Positions 24,106-35,290 of a stretch of DNA of 64,000 bases are shown piece by piece. The DNA comes from Stichopus chloronotus (taxonomy: Eukaryota > Echinodermata > Holothuroidea > Aspidochirotida > Stichopodidae). Location of the stretch: NCBI GenBank assembly GCA_021234535.1, contig CM037830.1, forward strand, positions 35,278,937 to 35,342,936, written 5' to 3'. Every line of letters starts with the position of its first letter. The first letter of the stretch is position 1. The notes beneath the pieces are model-generated. The model worked only from the letters and a program-made list of their open reading frames with translations. It searched no databases and was not told the origin of the DNA. The position numbers and the translations under genes were made by a program.

Positions 24106-25599
24106 GCATTTATAAGAACTGCGGGATTGTTCACAAGATGACTGGTGATACAAAGGCACCTGAATGGACCAATGAGAGATATGATTAATATTCAACGTTG
24201 GTGACAGTTTTAAAACAAAGCATTTTGATGGCTTGTGTATATTTTAGAGCTACAGTATGTTTATTGCTAAAGAGTTGCAAAAGTCTCCATGTTTCTGTTG
24301 TAAAAAAAAACACTTGTATTAACCTACGAGGGAGCTTATTTTATTCACACAAGTCGGTGAAATAAATGATAACTTGATAAGACAGCCATTCCTAATTGAC
24401 TACGTTTTTGTTTAGAACAATAGCAACCAAAGTCATGGACACAATAAACTGTTTTGTCCTTCAGTGGTGTAAATATCTATGAAATAATGCAAAGATCAAG
24501 GTAATGCAGATTAAGCATAATAGATCTACCATCTAGTTGGCCTTTTAACAACTTCCAGGAGGGAAAAATAATAACATAAGAACAAAATAAAAAGGAATTT
24601 TTGTTGTCTACGAAGTAACTTTTACTGGCAGCATGCCACAGCTAGCAACATTAGAGTTGATGGATTTACCAAACCAAATGAGAAAATAAAATCATGGCAA
24701 CATTGAACAAAGTGCCTGTAAAATGTTTCTGTTATTTTGGCTTTGAAAATTTTTCACATTAATACTGAGTTCTTTTATCAAATATTAAGTCACTGCTTTG
24801 ATATTCTTGTTGTATTTAATACCAATAAACAACACTAACTGTTGTTCCAACGTACAGTACATATAGCATACTGTAATATTGTACAAGGTACCCAAATGGG
24901 TACCGACAATATCAGGACCTGGTTCTGAAATTGCTACCCAAATCCAAAGTATCAACTAATGTATGTTGCATGTACACATCATTAAAATTCAGCAAGCAAC
25001 TGAGGACACAAACATTGTCGTGCCCATACCTACTGCAAGGTACATGGTGTCATTATTAAAATACAAAGCAAGATCTACTGTACCATGACTTCACAACAAA
25101 TTTGTAGCCTAATGGAATTTTCAGATACCCAGGTACCCTATCAACTATGGACTGTGGGTACCTGCACTCAAATTTAGGACCCAGTGGAAACACTATCCTA
25201 TATTACGCAAAGGTGCCTAAAAACAGATCTGCAAGGACTGAGACAACACTAAACAGTGTGCACTTGAAGTATCTGTTGTCATTCTGCAGATCAAAAGTAG
25301 GAGGCAAGAAATTTTCTTAGCTATACTGCAGCAAGCTACAAAACAAGCCAACATCCGATCGGGTCTGACCTGGTGCTATGACTAGGAGTGACATTTGAAG
25401 TTATGAAGCTTGATCAACTCTGATTTTTTGACTGTCCACAGTTCAATCTCTAGCCACATCTCAGTGTGATGGGCTTTTCATTCAAGAGGAGTCCACAGTT
25501 TTCCTATCAGCTTTCCAGCTTTGACAAAACTAGAAAGCCAAAAGGCTTAGTGATTCCTTGCCTCATGATACATATTGTAACAAACATGAATCACCCACA

Positions 25600-25890
25600 T
25601 GACAAGCATGAGATCCCACACAGTTATCCTACCTGAGATACCATCTTAGTACGGTCAAAACCTTTTGAAATCTCGTGACCCAAAATGATCTTTCACCTCC
25701 ACTTAAAACAATAGGGATCACCTACCCTTTATGGCCATCAACATGCTAAATATGAACAATTCACAAACTAAGTATAAGATCCCTCTTATTTATCACCCTT
25801 AAAATATCATGCATACAAGGTTTTGACCTTTTGTCACCCCAAATAACCTTTGACCTACACAAACATGAGAAAACTCCCAAACGGATATGA
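25600..25890. repeat. DR1-motif repeat tract B (degenerate)
   Basis: Two diverged units with tgatctttcacct at 25,686 and taacctttgacct at 25,844, plus 'caatagggatcacctac' and 'aaaatatcatgcatacaaggttttgacc'. Same family as tracts A and C. Confidence 0.8.
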
Positions 25891-26215
25891 TGCTGCAGGG
25901 GAACAAATTATATTTTGTCATGTCTAATAACTTGATAAAAAGGTAAGCATGTTTATTTAATCAAAATTATAGCACTTTATTTTGTCGAGTTACAGCTATT
26001 GGTGGCAGCTCTTTCATATTTGATTTTTTGGCATGATGCCCTTCCCAATGGCTATGAGGTCCTTGAAAATTAGCAAAAACTGATATTCCTATTAAACAAG
26101 AATCTAGCATGACTTGCAATTTTGCCTTTAGTCTACTTAAAGACACAACACACAGTACAAGTTTCCCTGGTTTGATACACAGTAGTCATTTGTTTAAAGC
26201 TTACCTGAACTACTG

Positions 26216-26565
26216 TAAAGTGAAATAGGGCGTTTAGAATACACCAACATGGCATACAAAGAAATTCGCCTTAACCATTGTTAAACCATTCAGTCTCATC
26301 AATAAATATCTGTCAAAGCTTCATCTCCTCAAAACATGTATGCATGTGATGAATAACGGATGCATCATTTGAATTTTAAAAAGTTTGGGTGAACAAATTA
26401 TTGTTGAGCAACAAATAGCTAAATTTCTGATCTGTAAGAATCCTATTCCTTGAAAATAAGGCTACTGTAATTCGTTATTTTGAATAATCTATCATTCTAT
26501 GTCCACAAATAATGGTTTTAAAAATATGGTTGTTTTCTGTAAAACAAACGCCCTATTTCCCTTTA
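26216..26565. mobile_element. MITE with 20-bp terminal inverted repeats
   Basis: Left end TAAAGTGAAATAGGGCGTTT (26,216-26,235); right end inverted TAAAGGGAAATAGGGCGTTT (26,546-26,565): 19 of 20 identical. About 350 bases with no coding capacity. TA at the termini would fit Tc1/mariner-type MITEs, but the target duplication is not clear. Confidence 0.78.
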
Positions 26566-27059
26566 AGGGCTAAACAGAGACACTGTTTATACAGTCAATG
26601 GTTAAGTCCATTGAGCACCTGGCTCAACAGACTGTATGATTTATTCTGGACATTGTGGTTTCTACTGGCAGTCAACTGTGATAAATTATGTCAGATAACA
26701 GTGACCAATTTGAACAGAGGGGGGTCAGTTACAATTTGATTCATTCAATTAAGCAATCACAGTTCATGCACGCTCAAGGGTATTTGATCCAAATGATCAG
26801 TAATTTAGTTCTTTTTATAAAGCTAATAACCCGTGGTATATTTAACCAATTCCAATTTACAATTCATGCATGCTCACATGTCCTTATGAGGATAGTGGCA
26901 TAAGGTTTGCAAAATAATAATCTTTGATACCAAATTTAATGTTGTCTTCATCTTTTCTTTATGGTTATCGAAGAGACTATGTTGGTATGTCCTAAAAGAA
27001 GTTCTCAAATCAACAAGAGGATTCTACATTACAAGTATAAAATTCACTAGAAGGACCAT

Positions 27060-27862
27060 TCTTTAAATATTGTAGATTCAAGTTTTTCACATTTTGACCT
27101 CCCATGACCCCAAATGACCTTTCACCTCTGCCAAAAAAAATAAGGATCATCTACTTGATATGGGAAATCCACACGCTAACTATGAGATCTCTCACATTTA
27201 CCGTTCTGGAGATATCGTGTTTACAAGCAATTTTCAAGTTATTTACCTTTTGACCTCTGGTGACCCTTGTACTCAATAAGATACACCTACCCACTTCATA
27301 TGACATCTGCTCAAGCTTCTCTTCTTGAGATATCGTGTTTACATGGTTTTCACAATTTGACCCCTGTTGACCCCAAATGACCTTTGACCTCCACTGAAAA
27401 CGATAGCGTTCCTTTACTCAACATGGTGCAACTACATACTAAACATGAGATTTCTACAAGCTTCCTGTCTTGAGATATCGTGTTTACAAGGTTTTCACAA
27501 TTTGACCCCTGTTGACCCCAAATGACCTTTGACCTCCACCACAAACAATAGGGATCATCTACTCAATAAGGGCAACCTTCATGCCAAGTATGAGATCACT
27601 CAGAGTTACTCTTCTGGAGGTATCGTGTTTACAAGCAATTTTCAAGGTATTTACCTTTTGACCTCTAGTGACCCCAAATGACCTTTGACCTCCACCAAAA
27701 ACAATAGGGATCATCTACTCAATATGGGCAATCTACATGCCAAGTATGAGATCACTCAGAGTTACCCTTCTTGAGATATCGTGTTTACAAGCAGGCGTCA
27801 CACACGCACATACATACATACACACACACACAACATCACCATCGCATAGATTCCTCTGCCTT
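27060..27862. repeat. DR1-motif tandem repeat tract C with terminal CA-rich run
   Basis: About five units of 145-155 bases: 'ttttcacaatttgaccccTGttgaccc', 'aaatgacctttgacctccac', 'caatagggatcatctactca', 'tatgagatcactcagagtta' and 'gagatatcgtgtttacaag'. Perfect TGACCTTTGACCT at 27,378, 27,523 and 27,679. The tract ends in catacatacacacacac (27,799-27,830) and 'cttcggcaaggaatcaaaaa'. Confidence 0.9.
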
Positions 27863-28302
27863 CGGCAAGGAATCAAAAAAGTGCCAATTTGTCTGTCTTG
27901 AACTACAGGCCTATCACTTGTCCAGAGCACAGCATATCAGTAATATCAATAAACCTGGCACACTGTATGCTACTAAACTATGTAAACTGTGATGTTTGTT
28001 CCAATTCTCTCAACCATTTACTTCTAGCCTTTCCCACAGCCTGTCTAAAACTCCTCATTGGTGCAAGTTATACACAATCCTAACTTTAAGTGATGTATAT
28101 TCTGGCAATTCACTAAGGAACATGACTGTAAACTAATCAAAGCCCTCTGCCCAAGTGCATGCTGTGTAATTGTGAGCCACTCAGCATCTTTGAACTTACT
28201 GTCAATCAAACAGCAGAACCAACTGAGAATTTTGAGTACCCCTGGCCAAAAATGTAACTTGGGATGATGAGTGGCTGTCTTCAATGGTTCTTACACACTC
28301 AA

Positions 28303-28580
28303 AAAAAAAAAAAAATAGTTTCAGGACTTTTTTCACGACTACTTCAGGACATTGACACGGCCATTTCATGACCAAATTTGATCGATGAATAATGGTGCAA
28401 TGATCATGATAGAAACATAATTTTTTCTAACTAAAAAAAAAATCAGCAGTCTGTTCTAAATTTCATGACTTTCGAGTGACTGCCATCATTAACCAAAAAA
28501 GTGCATCTTTTTGCCAGGCCTGGAAAGTGAAAACAAAATTTCACGAATCTCCTACAGCATGGGCACCCCTGTGTGTTTTT
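28303..28580. repeat. Dispersed repeat, 'catgactttc' type, copy 2, preceded by an A run
   Basis: Starts after a run of 14 A at about 28,302-28,315. Contains ttcaggactttttt, ttcatgaccaaat, tttcatgactttcgagtgac and ccaggcctggaaa, related to 23.77-24.1 kb, and ends near gggcacccctg. Confidence 0.55.
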
Positions 28581-29869
28581 GATGCTGGAGTTGCCATGAT
28601 CCATTTCTGCATCTCTGATTAACCTATTCCTAGATTTGTCTTTGTTTTTATCCGGAACACTTACATTCTGAAGCTTTGCTAGCTGACAATTTTCATTGAG
28701 TCTGATTGAGACTGACAAAATAAATAGTTACATGCAGCACAAACCCTCTCATGAATGAAAGAAGCTTAGCTACCAGGTTCTTAATCTTTTTTTTTTATTA
28801 TCTCCTTGCTAAATCCCAGTGCAGACATACATCATCCACAAGCTATTTTATACAGAATACTGTCAGCTCAATGAGGTTGCTTTGTGGTGATAACACCAGT
28901 GATACTGTAGCTAACTCTTAATCCCAATGCTCCTTGCACTGTGCCTTTGAAAACATCTTGAGGCAATTAATCACTACGGGACTGTATGCAAGAGACCAAA
29001 GACCTTAATCCAATGGATTGTTGGCATATCGTTAGAATGCCAGGGAGTTGTCTGACAACTCGCCTAGAATACAAACTAACAGTCAGTATTCTCTAATAGT
29101 ACACAAAGGCTGTCAGTGCAGTGTGCTAAGGATGGACCCACTTCACTAACTTGGCTTGAAGGCCAGCTGCACGCATTTGCTCTGCTACTGTATCTGTAAG
29201 ATGACTGATGTCTTTGGGTAGAAAGACCGCTTTATGTCAGCACTCACTTTACAATCACAACCCAGACATTTTTCTTTTTATACTGTACATCTTCACTGAT
29301 TAGATGACATACCACTATTCAATGTATTACTCACAGCAGGGTGGTAGTTAACTGTCTCCTTGGAGCATTTAGAGCCAATTTATTGTCCTTTGAATGTTGA
29401 CAAAGTCAGGCCTTAAATTCACACCATCACTTGCCTAAAATCACTGTGACAAGTGCGACTTTTTGCACACCTAGAAGAAAAATGGGAATACAAGCAATCT
29501 ACGAAAGTTTTATAAAACAGCACACCTGCCACACTCCTTAAATAAACTGAGAAGTGTGATTTGTAGCACACCTTGAAAATTTAAAACTCAAGGCCTGCAA
29601 AGTGGAACAGTCCCCCTTTCTAACATCTCATCCCAAGTCATTTCCCAAGGAATGATAAGTGGGAGAAGAAAGCCAGATAAGGGATGGAAGTCAAAGGCCA
29701 CTTGCAAATTTAATTGTTCTCAACTTGACTGTCTCTCTGTCTGGTCTGGGTCTAAGTTGCAGTCCAGAGAGAAATGAACTTATCCTGATGTACCAAAAGC
29801 TCAGAACTGCTGAGACAAAGTTCTGTAATCACATTTGATGTGCCCTCAAACACTGCTATTATTTCCCCA

Positions 29870-30540
29870 TCTTACAGTTTCACTGGACACTGCTACAAAA
29901 TGCATGGTGCTGTTTTTCAATTTAACAGGATCAAGTGAAAAAAGGAATTTTGATGATTTTCTAGAAAGCTAACAAATGGAGTTACAAACAAAGAAATGCG
30001 AGAATACTTCAAGTCTGGCTTTGGAATTTCCTTTCTGGGAGCAAATGCTTGAGAGATTTTCCCACACACATTGTGGATCTCAGGGGGATAGTTGATCAAG
30101 GCTGATTCAGTGCAGGGACAGTGCAGTGCTAAAACTTCACTCTGGGACACACTGTACAGGTTGAAAAATGGATTGTGGTAGCATGGGATTTATTATTACT
30201 GTGCATAACAAAACAAGACTTCTAATGCACCAAACCCACCAGTGATCATGCCACTTGGCACTTTGCAAAAATGCAATTTAACAAGAAGGGAATTTTAGCA
30301 ACAGTAAGAAATATCAACATAAAATGCAATAAGCATAAGGTATGTATTAATTTCTTTCTTGAAAGCATAAATTGACTCTCAAGAATGAGTACGAAAAGAT
30401 ATATGTTCCAAAGTTATGGAGCAGTCACAATGTACATATGGGTATACATACACTGTTTACCCTCCAGTTTCAGTGGACACTGCTACAAAATACGCAGTGC
30501 TTTATTCCAAGTACAGGATAAGAAACTAAGAGTTTTTTTT
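29870..30540. repeat. Pair of diverged direct repeats about 590 bp apart
   Basis: tttcactggacactgctac aaaatgcatggtgct (from about 29,877) and tttcagtggacactgctac aaaatacgcagtgct (from about 30,468) are clearly related over about 40 bases. The sequence between is not otherwise repeated. Confidence 0.65.
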
Positions 30541-30786
30541 TTTTTCATTCTCGCAGGAAAAGGATTCCATACACTGCCTTCCTGAATGTTTGCTACCATG
30601 ACAACATTGTGATTGCACTGACTGCACCATGGTTTATACAGTAACAAAATAAACCGGATAAACTGAACAGAATGTACAATCTTAAGATACAAAATAGTGC
30701 TATTCAATTTGGCCAATGAAAATGGACAAGTACAGTATTCTTAGTAATTTGTGATCAATTTTAGAGGACCATATTTGGTAACAAGA

Positions 30787-31544
30787 TAGCATTGGCAGCA
30801 TCAAGGGGGGTATGAGTGAATTTTCCCCATTAGACCCTTGTCCTGTCCCCCACCATCCCCCACTACGCTGAAATGACGTGACAGATACATGTTTCCATTC
30901 ATGATGTTGCAGTCTGTCTTAAGAGGTCCTGAGATTTACTTTCACCCAGAGATATATTGACGCCTCACAGCTTCCAGGGGCTTTGCCCCTAGACCAATGA
31001 GGGGTGCTAAGTTTTCAGCTTGTCAACTTAAAGGAATAGCCAATTTAGTTAAAATCATTTGGAATTGACTCAAAATGTATCTATCCTGAGACTTAATTTT
31101 TTATCCACAGATATGCTTAAATTTCACAGCTTCAGGAGAATTTGCCAATGGCCCCCCACTAGGAATTTGTCCCTGAACCCCACAAGGGGTCCTAAGTTTT
31201 CTGATAATCACCTTACAGGAATAGTCAAATGAATTAAAATAATTTGGGATCTTTGCATTTCATGGTGCACTTTGAACCAAACATACCTATGCCGAGACTT
31301 ATTTTTTCAAACACAGATATATACTAAACAAGCAACCGTTTTCTGGGGGCATTTGGGCTGTGGACTACTACCAGGGCTATTCTCCTAGACCCCACCAAGG
31401 ACCTCAGTGCCCCTGAACCCACTAGCTGAGGTCATGATGGGCAGCCAATTTGATGCTACATGCCAATTTTTTTTGCCAATCCAAATGGTTCTTTTTGCCC
31501 TCCATTTGTCCCCTCCCAAATCTCAAATCCTGGTGCCACTACTG
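30787..31544. mobile_element. Old hAT-family non-autonomous element, copy 1
   Basis: Left end tagcattggcagc...aaggggggtatga and right end ...cctggtgccactactg correspond to the ends of the better preserved copy at 41,150-41,917 (cagtggcggcg...agggggcatga; ctggccccgccactg). The internal GC blocks match too (gagatatattgacgcctcacagcttccaggggc, ccccactagg, gtcctaagttttc). Length 758 versus 768 bases. Target duplication no longer recognisable. Confidence 0.72.
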
Positions 31545-33185
31545 CCTGACAACTGAAGATCAATACTTCAAACCAGAGATGTCCAAGAGCAAATACTTCA
31601 GTAGTGTCTGAAATATTCATAGTGCAGGACATGATACTTTGACACTTGAGTGTTTTATTTAACATTAAACCGGACTTGAAACCATAGCATACAATGCTGT
31701 CGGCCCTACATGAATTAAGTACTGCACATCAGAACCTACAGCCCTCAGTACGCATGTCAGTAATTTGCAATTGAAACATCTGCGACCTTTCACAGTCTCA
31801 TGGTATCTAGAAACTGAACAATTCACCACAACATGCACCGGTACTTCTTGCAGACCGGTGTTCATAAATACTGTATAATTATCAGTGCAGGATATGATGA
31901 CATCTGGAATCTATATTACTATGGACCTTACCTTACTTGACTAATGCATGTCTGGCTGTATGTAATGCAGGATATGTACAGCTGAGCTATACTGCATAGT
32001 TAAATGTATCTGTGGTTCCAATTGCATCCTACATGCATGGTGACTATACCGTACATTGCCATTGCAGAATGTACACTATGATGTGTGTGCCATGTACTGT
32101 ACATGCTTGCAACCCTGAGCCTATCAGGGGCGATCCTGCTCTAAACCCAAAATATTAGCGAGAAATGTTGGCAGTGGATGGATGTCTGAAACTGTGGAAC
32201 TGATGCAGGTGTAATGCAAAAAAATTGTGGCTATTTGCACAAATTTGAGCAAATCAAACAATATTTTTGGCACTAATGAGATTTTAGCCAATCAGTGATT
32301 GTTATTAGGGTTATGTTTAGAGTCAGAGGTTAAGGTCAAAGTGGATAATAGAGGTTATTTGCTTTTGGCTTGAGTGAGCATCTTCCACCAATACAAAATT
32401 ATATGCACAAATATGTAGGACAGAAAGAAAAATCCAGTGGAAGAGTTAAATTAACAGTACTCATTTATTGCTATTGGAGGTGTTTTGACACATTCACAGC
32501 CATGATATATCAGTACTCACTGTGCCACAACTATGAACACTGCAAGACAGTCAGAGTCAAATTACTATAAAAGGTGATAAACATCACATAAACTAAAGTC
32601 GAAAAGTCAAACTACAGTAGTGGCGTTTCATTTGTAACTCGTGGATGTGCATGGGACTCAAGACTAAATTATGCTAATTGTTAGCATTTTCATTATCCAG
32701 TAGTATACCTTCATACTCCTTGCATATTCATCAATGTCAACTTCAACAATATAAACTGTGTCACTTTAAAAAGACAAGTAAACTTCTCTGTTTGTTTTCT
32801 TCATGAGTCAATAGATTGTTTATGGCTTTCAATCATGTGATGAGTACTGTACATGAGCTAAACCTCAACGCCAGGTCTACACTGAAATTTGCATTTAGTT
32901 AGGCATTCATGAGTACTTTCCACTTCAGAACACACGCAGTTGAATCAATCACGAGGAAGAAATGAAAGGCGAGAGATGAAATTGCACAGTTAATAACAAT
33001 AAAGCGAATATATAATCACAGCACAATGGATGGGGAATGGAAGTGTATTGTCAAAGACCATGAAATTTGGTGGACATTATCAACGATCAGCTAATGAAAC
33101 TTTAAGTTATCAAAACACATCTGTTTCCTCTTTCAGCTGATGTGTTACTATGAGGTATCGGTTGACATTCAAAGGTTATACGTAC

Positions 33186-33268
33186 CGTAGCACACAGGAC
33201 GGCCCACCACTCTCCATTTCAGTTTCAAAATTTTGAAGCGCAACCTCCGAAATCTGCGACTGGGCATC
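33186..33268 (-). CDS. GRIP: GRIP candidate exon 2 (N-terminal leader, two usable frames)
   Basis: Bounded by AG at 33,270-33,269 and donor GTACGT (33,185-33,180). In the frame entered from exon 1 it encodes 27 codons (DAQSQISEVALQNFETEM...) plus CG, which joins T of exon 3 to give Arg (phase 2). A second frame begins at an ATG inside the exon (33,267-33,265), reads MPSRRFRRLRFKILKLKWR... and ends in phase 1, which fits exon 4 if exon 3 is skipped. The acceptor lacks a good pyrimidine tract, which is the main weakness. Local CpG content is higher than in the flanking intron. No conserved domain is visible; the leader of GRIP proteins is poorly conserved, so homology cannot settle the call. 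Confidence 0.4.
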
Positions 33269-35194
33269 CTGGAATTTACGTTCACTTCAATCTTACATAA
33301 TTTCTCAGACTCTCTGGGGTGAAAATATCCTCATTCAGTCTCCAACATGGCAAATTTTCAGGAATCGTGATGAAATTTCTGTACGGACTCGGTTCAAAGA
33401 ATTTCGAACCCTGGACTTGTTTTACAGTAGTGATTAATGAAACGTCAAAATGATCCTTGATTGGTTTACTGTGGGGCACAGTAAGCTCCTGAGATAACAA
33501 GGAACTGTGGTTTAATCCATCCAAAGTTCTTCATTGCAATACTTATCACCTTCAAACTTTCCTCAAAACTTTCTTTCTACACAATGAAAAACGAAACCAT
33601 GACGCAGAGGGCTACTATCTGTCACAGAATTCAAACGTAATGTCATAGAAGCTGGAAATGGGTGCTGCATGATTGTGAGAAGAAACAAAAATACTACAAA
33701 TAATACTTCACCCTCAATCACTTGAGCTTTTCAGTGCTGTTGCTACACAATAAGTTGATCACACAGAGCAAAGGAAAGGATTCCTGTGAACAGTGCATCA
33801 ACAGAGATTATGTTGAGAGAGATGGCATAGACAATGGCATCCTTCTATCCTCCTAGCCTCCATTCTCAGACAACATCACTCAGACTGTACAGGCACCGTT
33901 AAAATAACGTTGGTTGATTAGAGGAGTCTCGAAGAGAGGTTACAGAAGTACAGTTAGTAATCCCAAAAGCATTTAGAGAGATTCCAGTCCGAGACTACGA
34001 GACTAGCTAATACAGATCGATGCATAAAACTCTCGCCCAAGTTATGCAGGCCACCAGGAAGACTAACAGATGTCAATTAATAGCGCTTTAGCTATCTGTG
34101 TTTCTGGCGCTAACTCAAGTAAATCCTATACTCGAAGGAGTCACATTTCTAGAAACCACATTAACATAGTCCATCAGCAACATGCAGTTCCAGTTCTGCA
34201 GACAAGTAGCCCATAAGGAGTCAGCGAATCTTTTTCATCTGTTCAATTATCGATGAAAAAAAAAACCAAAAGGTAAAACAGAAAAGAAGAGCTAATATTT
34301 CATCACTGTTCATACAGTAGGTGAGGAAACTCCCCTCACTACATCTGCCAAATAACCAAGTAAGTTTCTGACACATTGGCTGTTGCCATCTTCACCCTGT
34401 AATCTGTTCAAGTATATACATTCAGTACTTAGCAGCAACTGGTATGTCAGGTTGACTGTATCAAAATAGAACTGCTTCTTTCCATGTTTCCAGAAGTGAC
34501 ATGTGACTTTCTCAATAAAAGAAAAAAAGAGTACCATTCAATGGATTCTTTCAAAAATACTATTCTGTTGTTTCCGTGAGCACTTTGACCAACCGACCGA
34601 TTAAATGTACGACCAATGTCTTCACCGTAGTATGATACTGTATAGCACATGAAGAACCATACAACTTTTGCCAGATGCAAGTCTGCCCGACTTTACAAGA
34701 CAGTTTTCACAGGGGGAATACAACTCACTGACAGAAACAAGTTCCAACTTCCAAGTAAGCTCTATTTCTCATCTGTATCCAGGTACTTGAAGCTACAGAG
34801 CTATTGAATTTATTAAAGGGTGCATTCATTAGGATTCCTTCCTATCCCCTCTTCGTCTCTATCGCCCCCCCCCCCCCCCATTTTGTCATTTTTTAACACC
34901 CGATGAATTTGAGAGTGTTCCAATTCACTGAAACCTTTTGTGACAAAAACTTTAGGAAATAGCTGGAACTGCCTACTTTAGTTTGTACAAGGGCTATTCC
35001 CCTTTCTGCAGCTACCATCGCTCTGTTTGTGGGCATCAATTGTTCCACGGTGGAAGATTCTTAAGGGCTCAATTACCGAATCTTCTTGTAGTATTTCCGG
35101 AAGGAGGAGGGTTAAACATTCACAAAGGGAGACATTTCAATAAACCACATTTATTCACCTGTGGTCGAGGGTTGCTTAACGCACTTGAGGGTGT

Positions 35195-35290
35195 ACTCTT
35201 TTTACACTTTTTTTGTACTCTTGTACACGTTTTTTACACACTTTTTACACTCTTTTTACACGCTTACACACTTTTTACACTCTTTTTACG
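35195..35290. repeat. Short-period minisatellite
   Basis: ctttttacac / actctttttacac repeated about eight times with variation, period 10-14 bases. Confidence 0.85.

Larger units (their letters stand above)
18599..33185 (-). other. Long GRIP intron 2 (about 14.6 kb)
   Basis: No coding exon recognised on either strand. Contains the tandem hairpin repeat (23.39-23.69 kb), 'catgacttttccagg'-type repeats (23.77-24.1 and 28.3-28.58 kb), DR1-motif tracts (25.6-25.9 and 27.06-27.86 kb), a TA-type MITE (26.2-26.6 kb), a local duplication (29.87 and 30.46 kb) and an old hAT copy (30.79-31.54 kb). Confidence 0.6.

Noticed and set aside
33282..33524. 80-codon minus-strand frame just upstream of GRIP exon 2
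   Set aside because: Stops before exon 2, is in a third frame, and has no recognisable domain or splice support.
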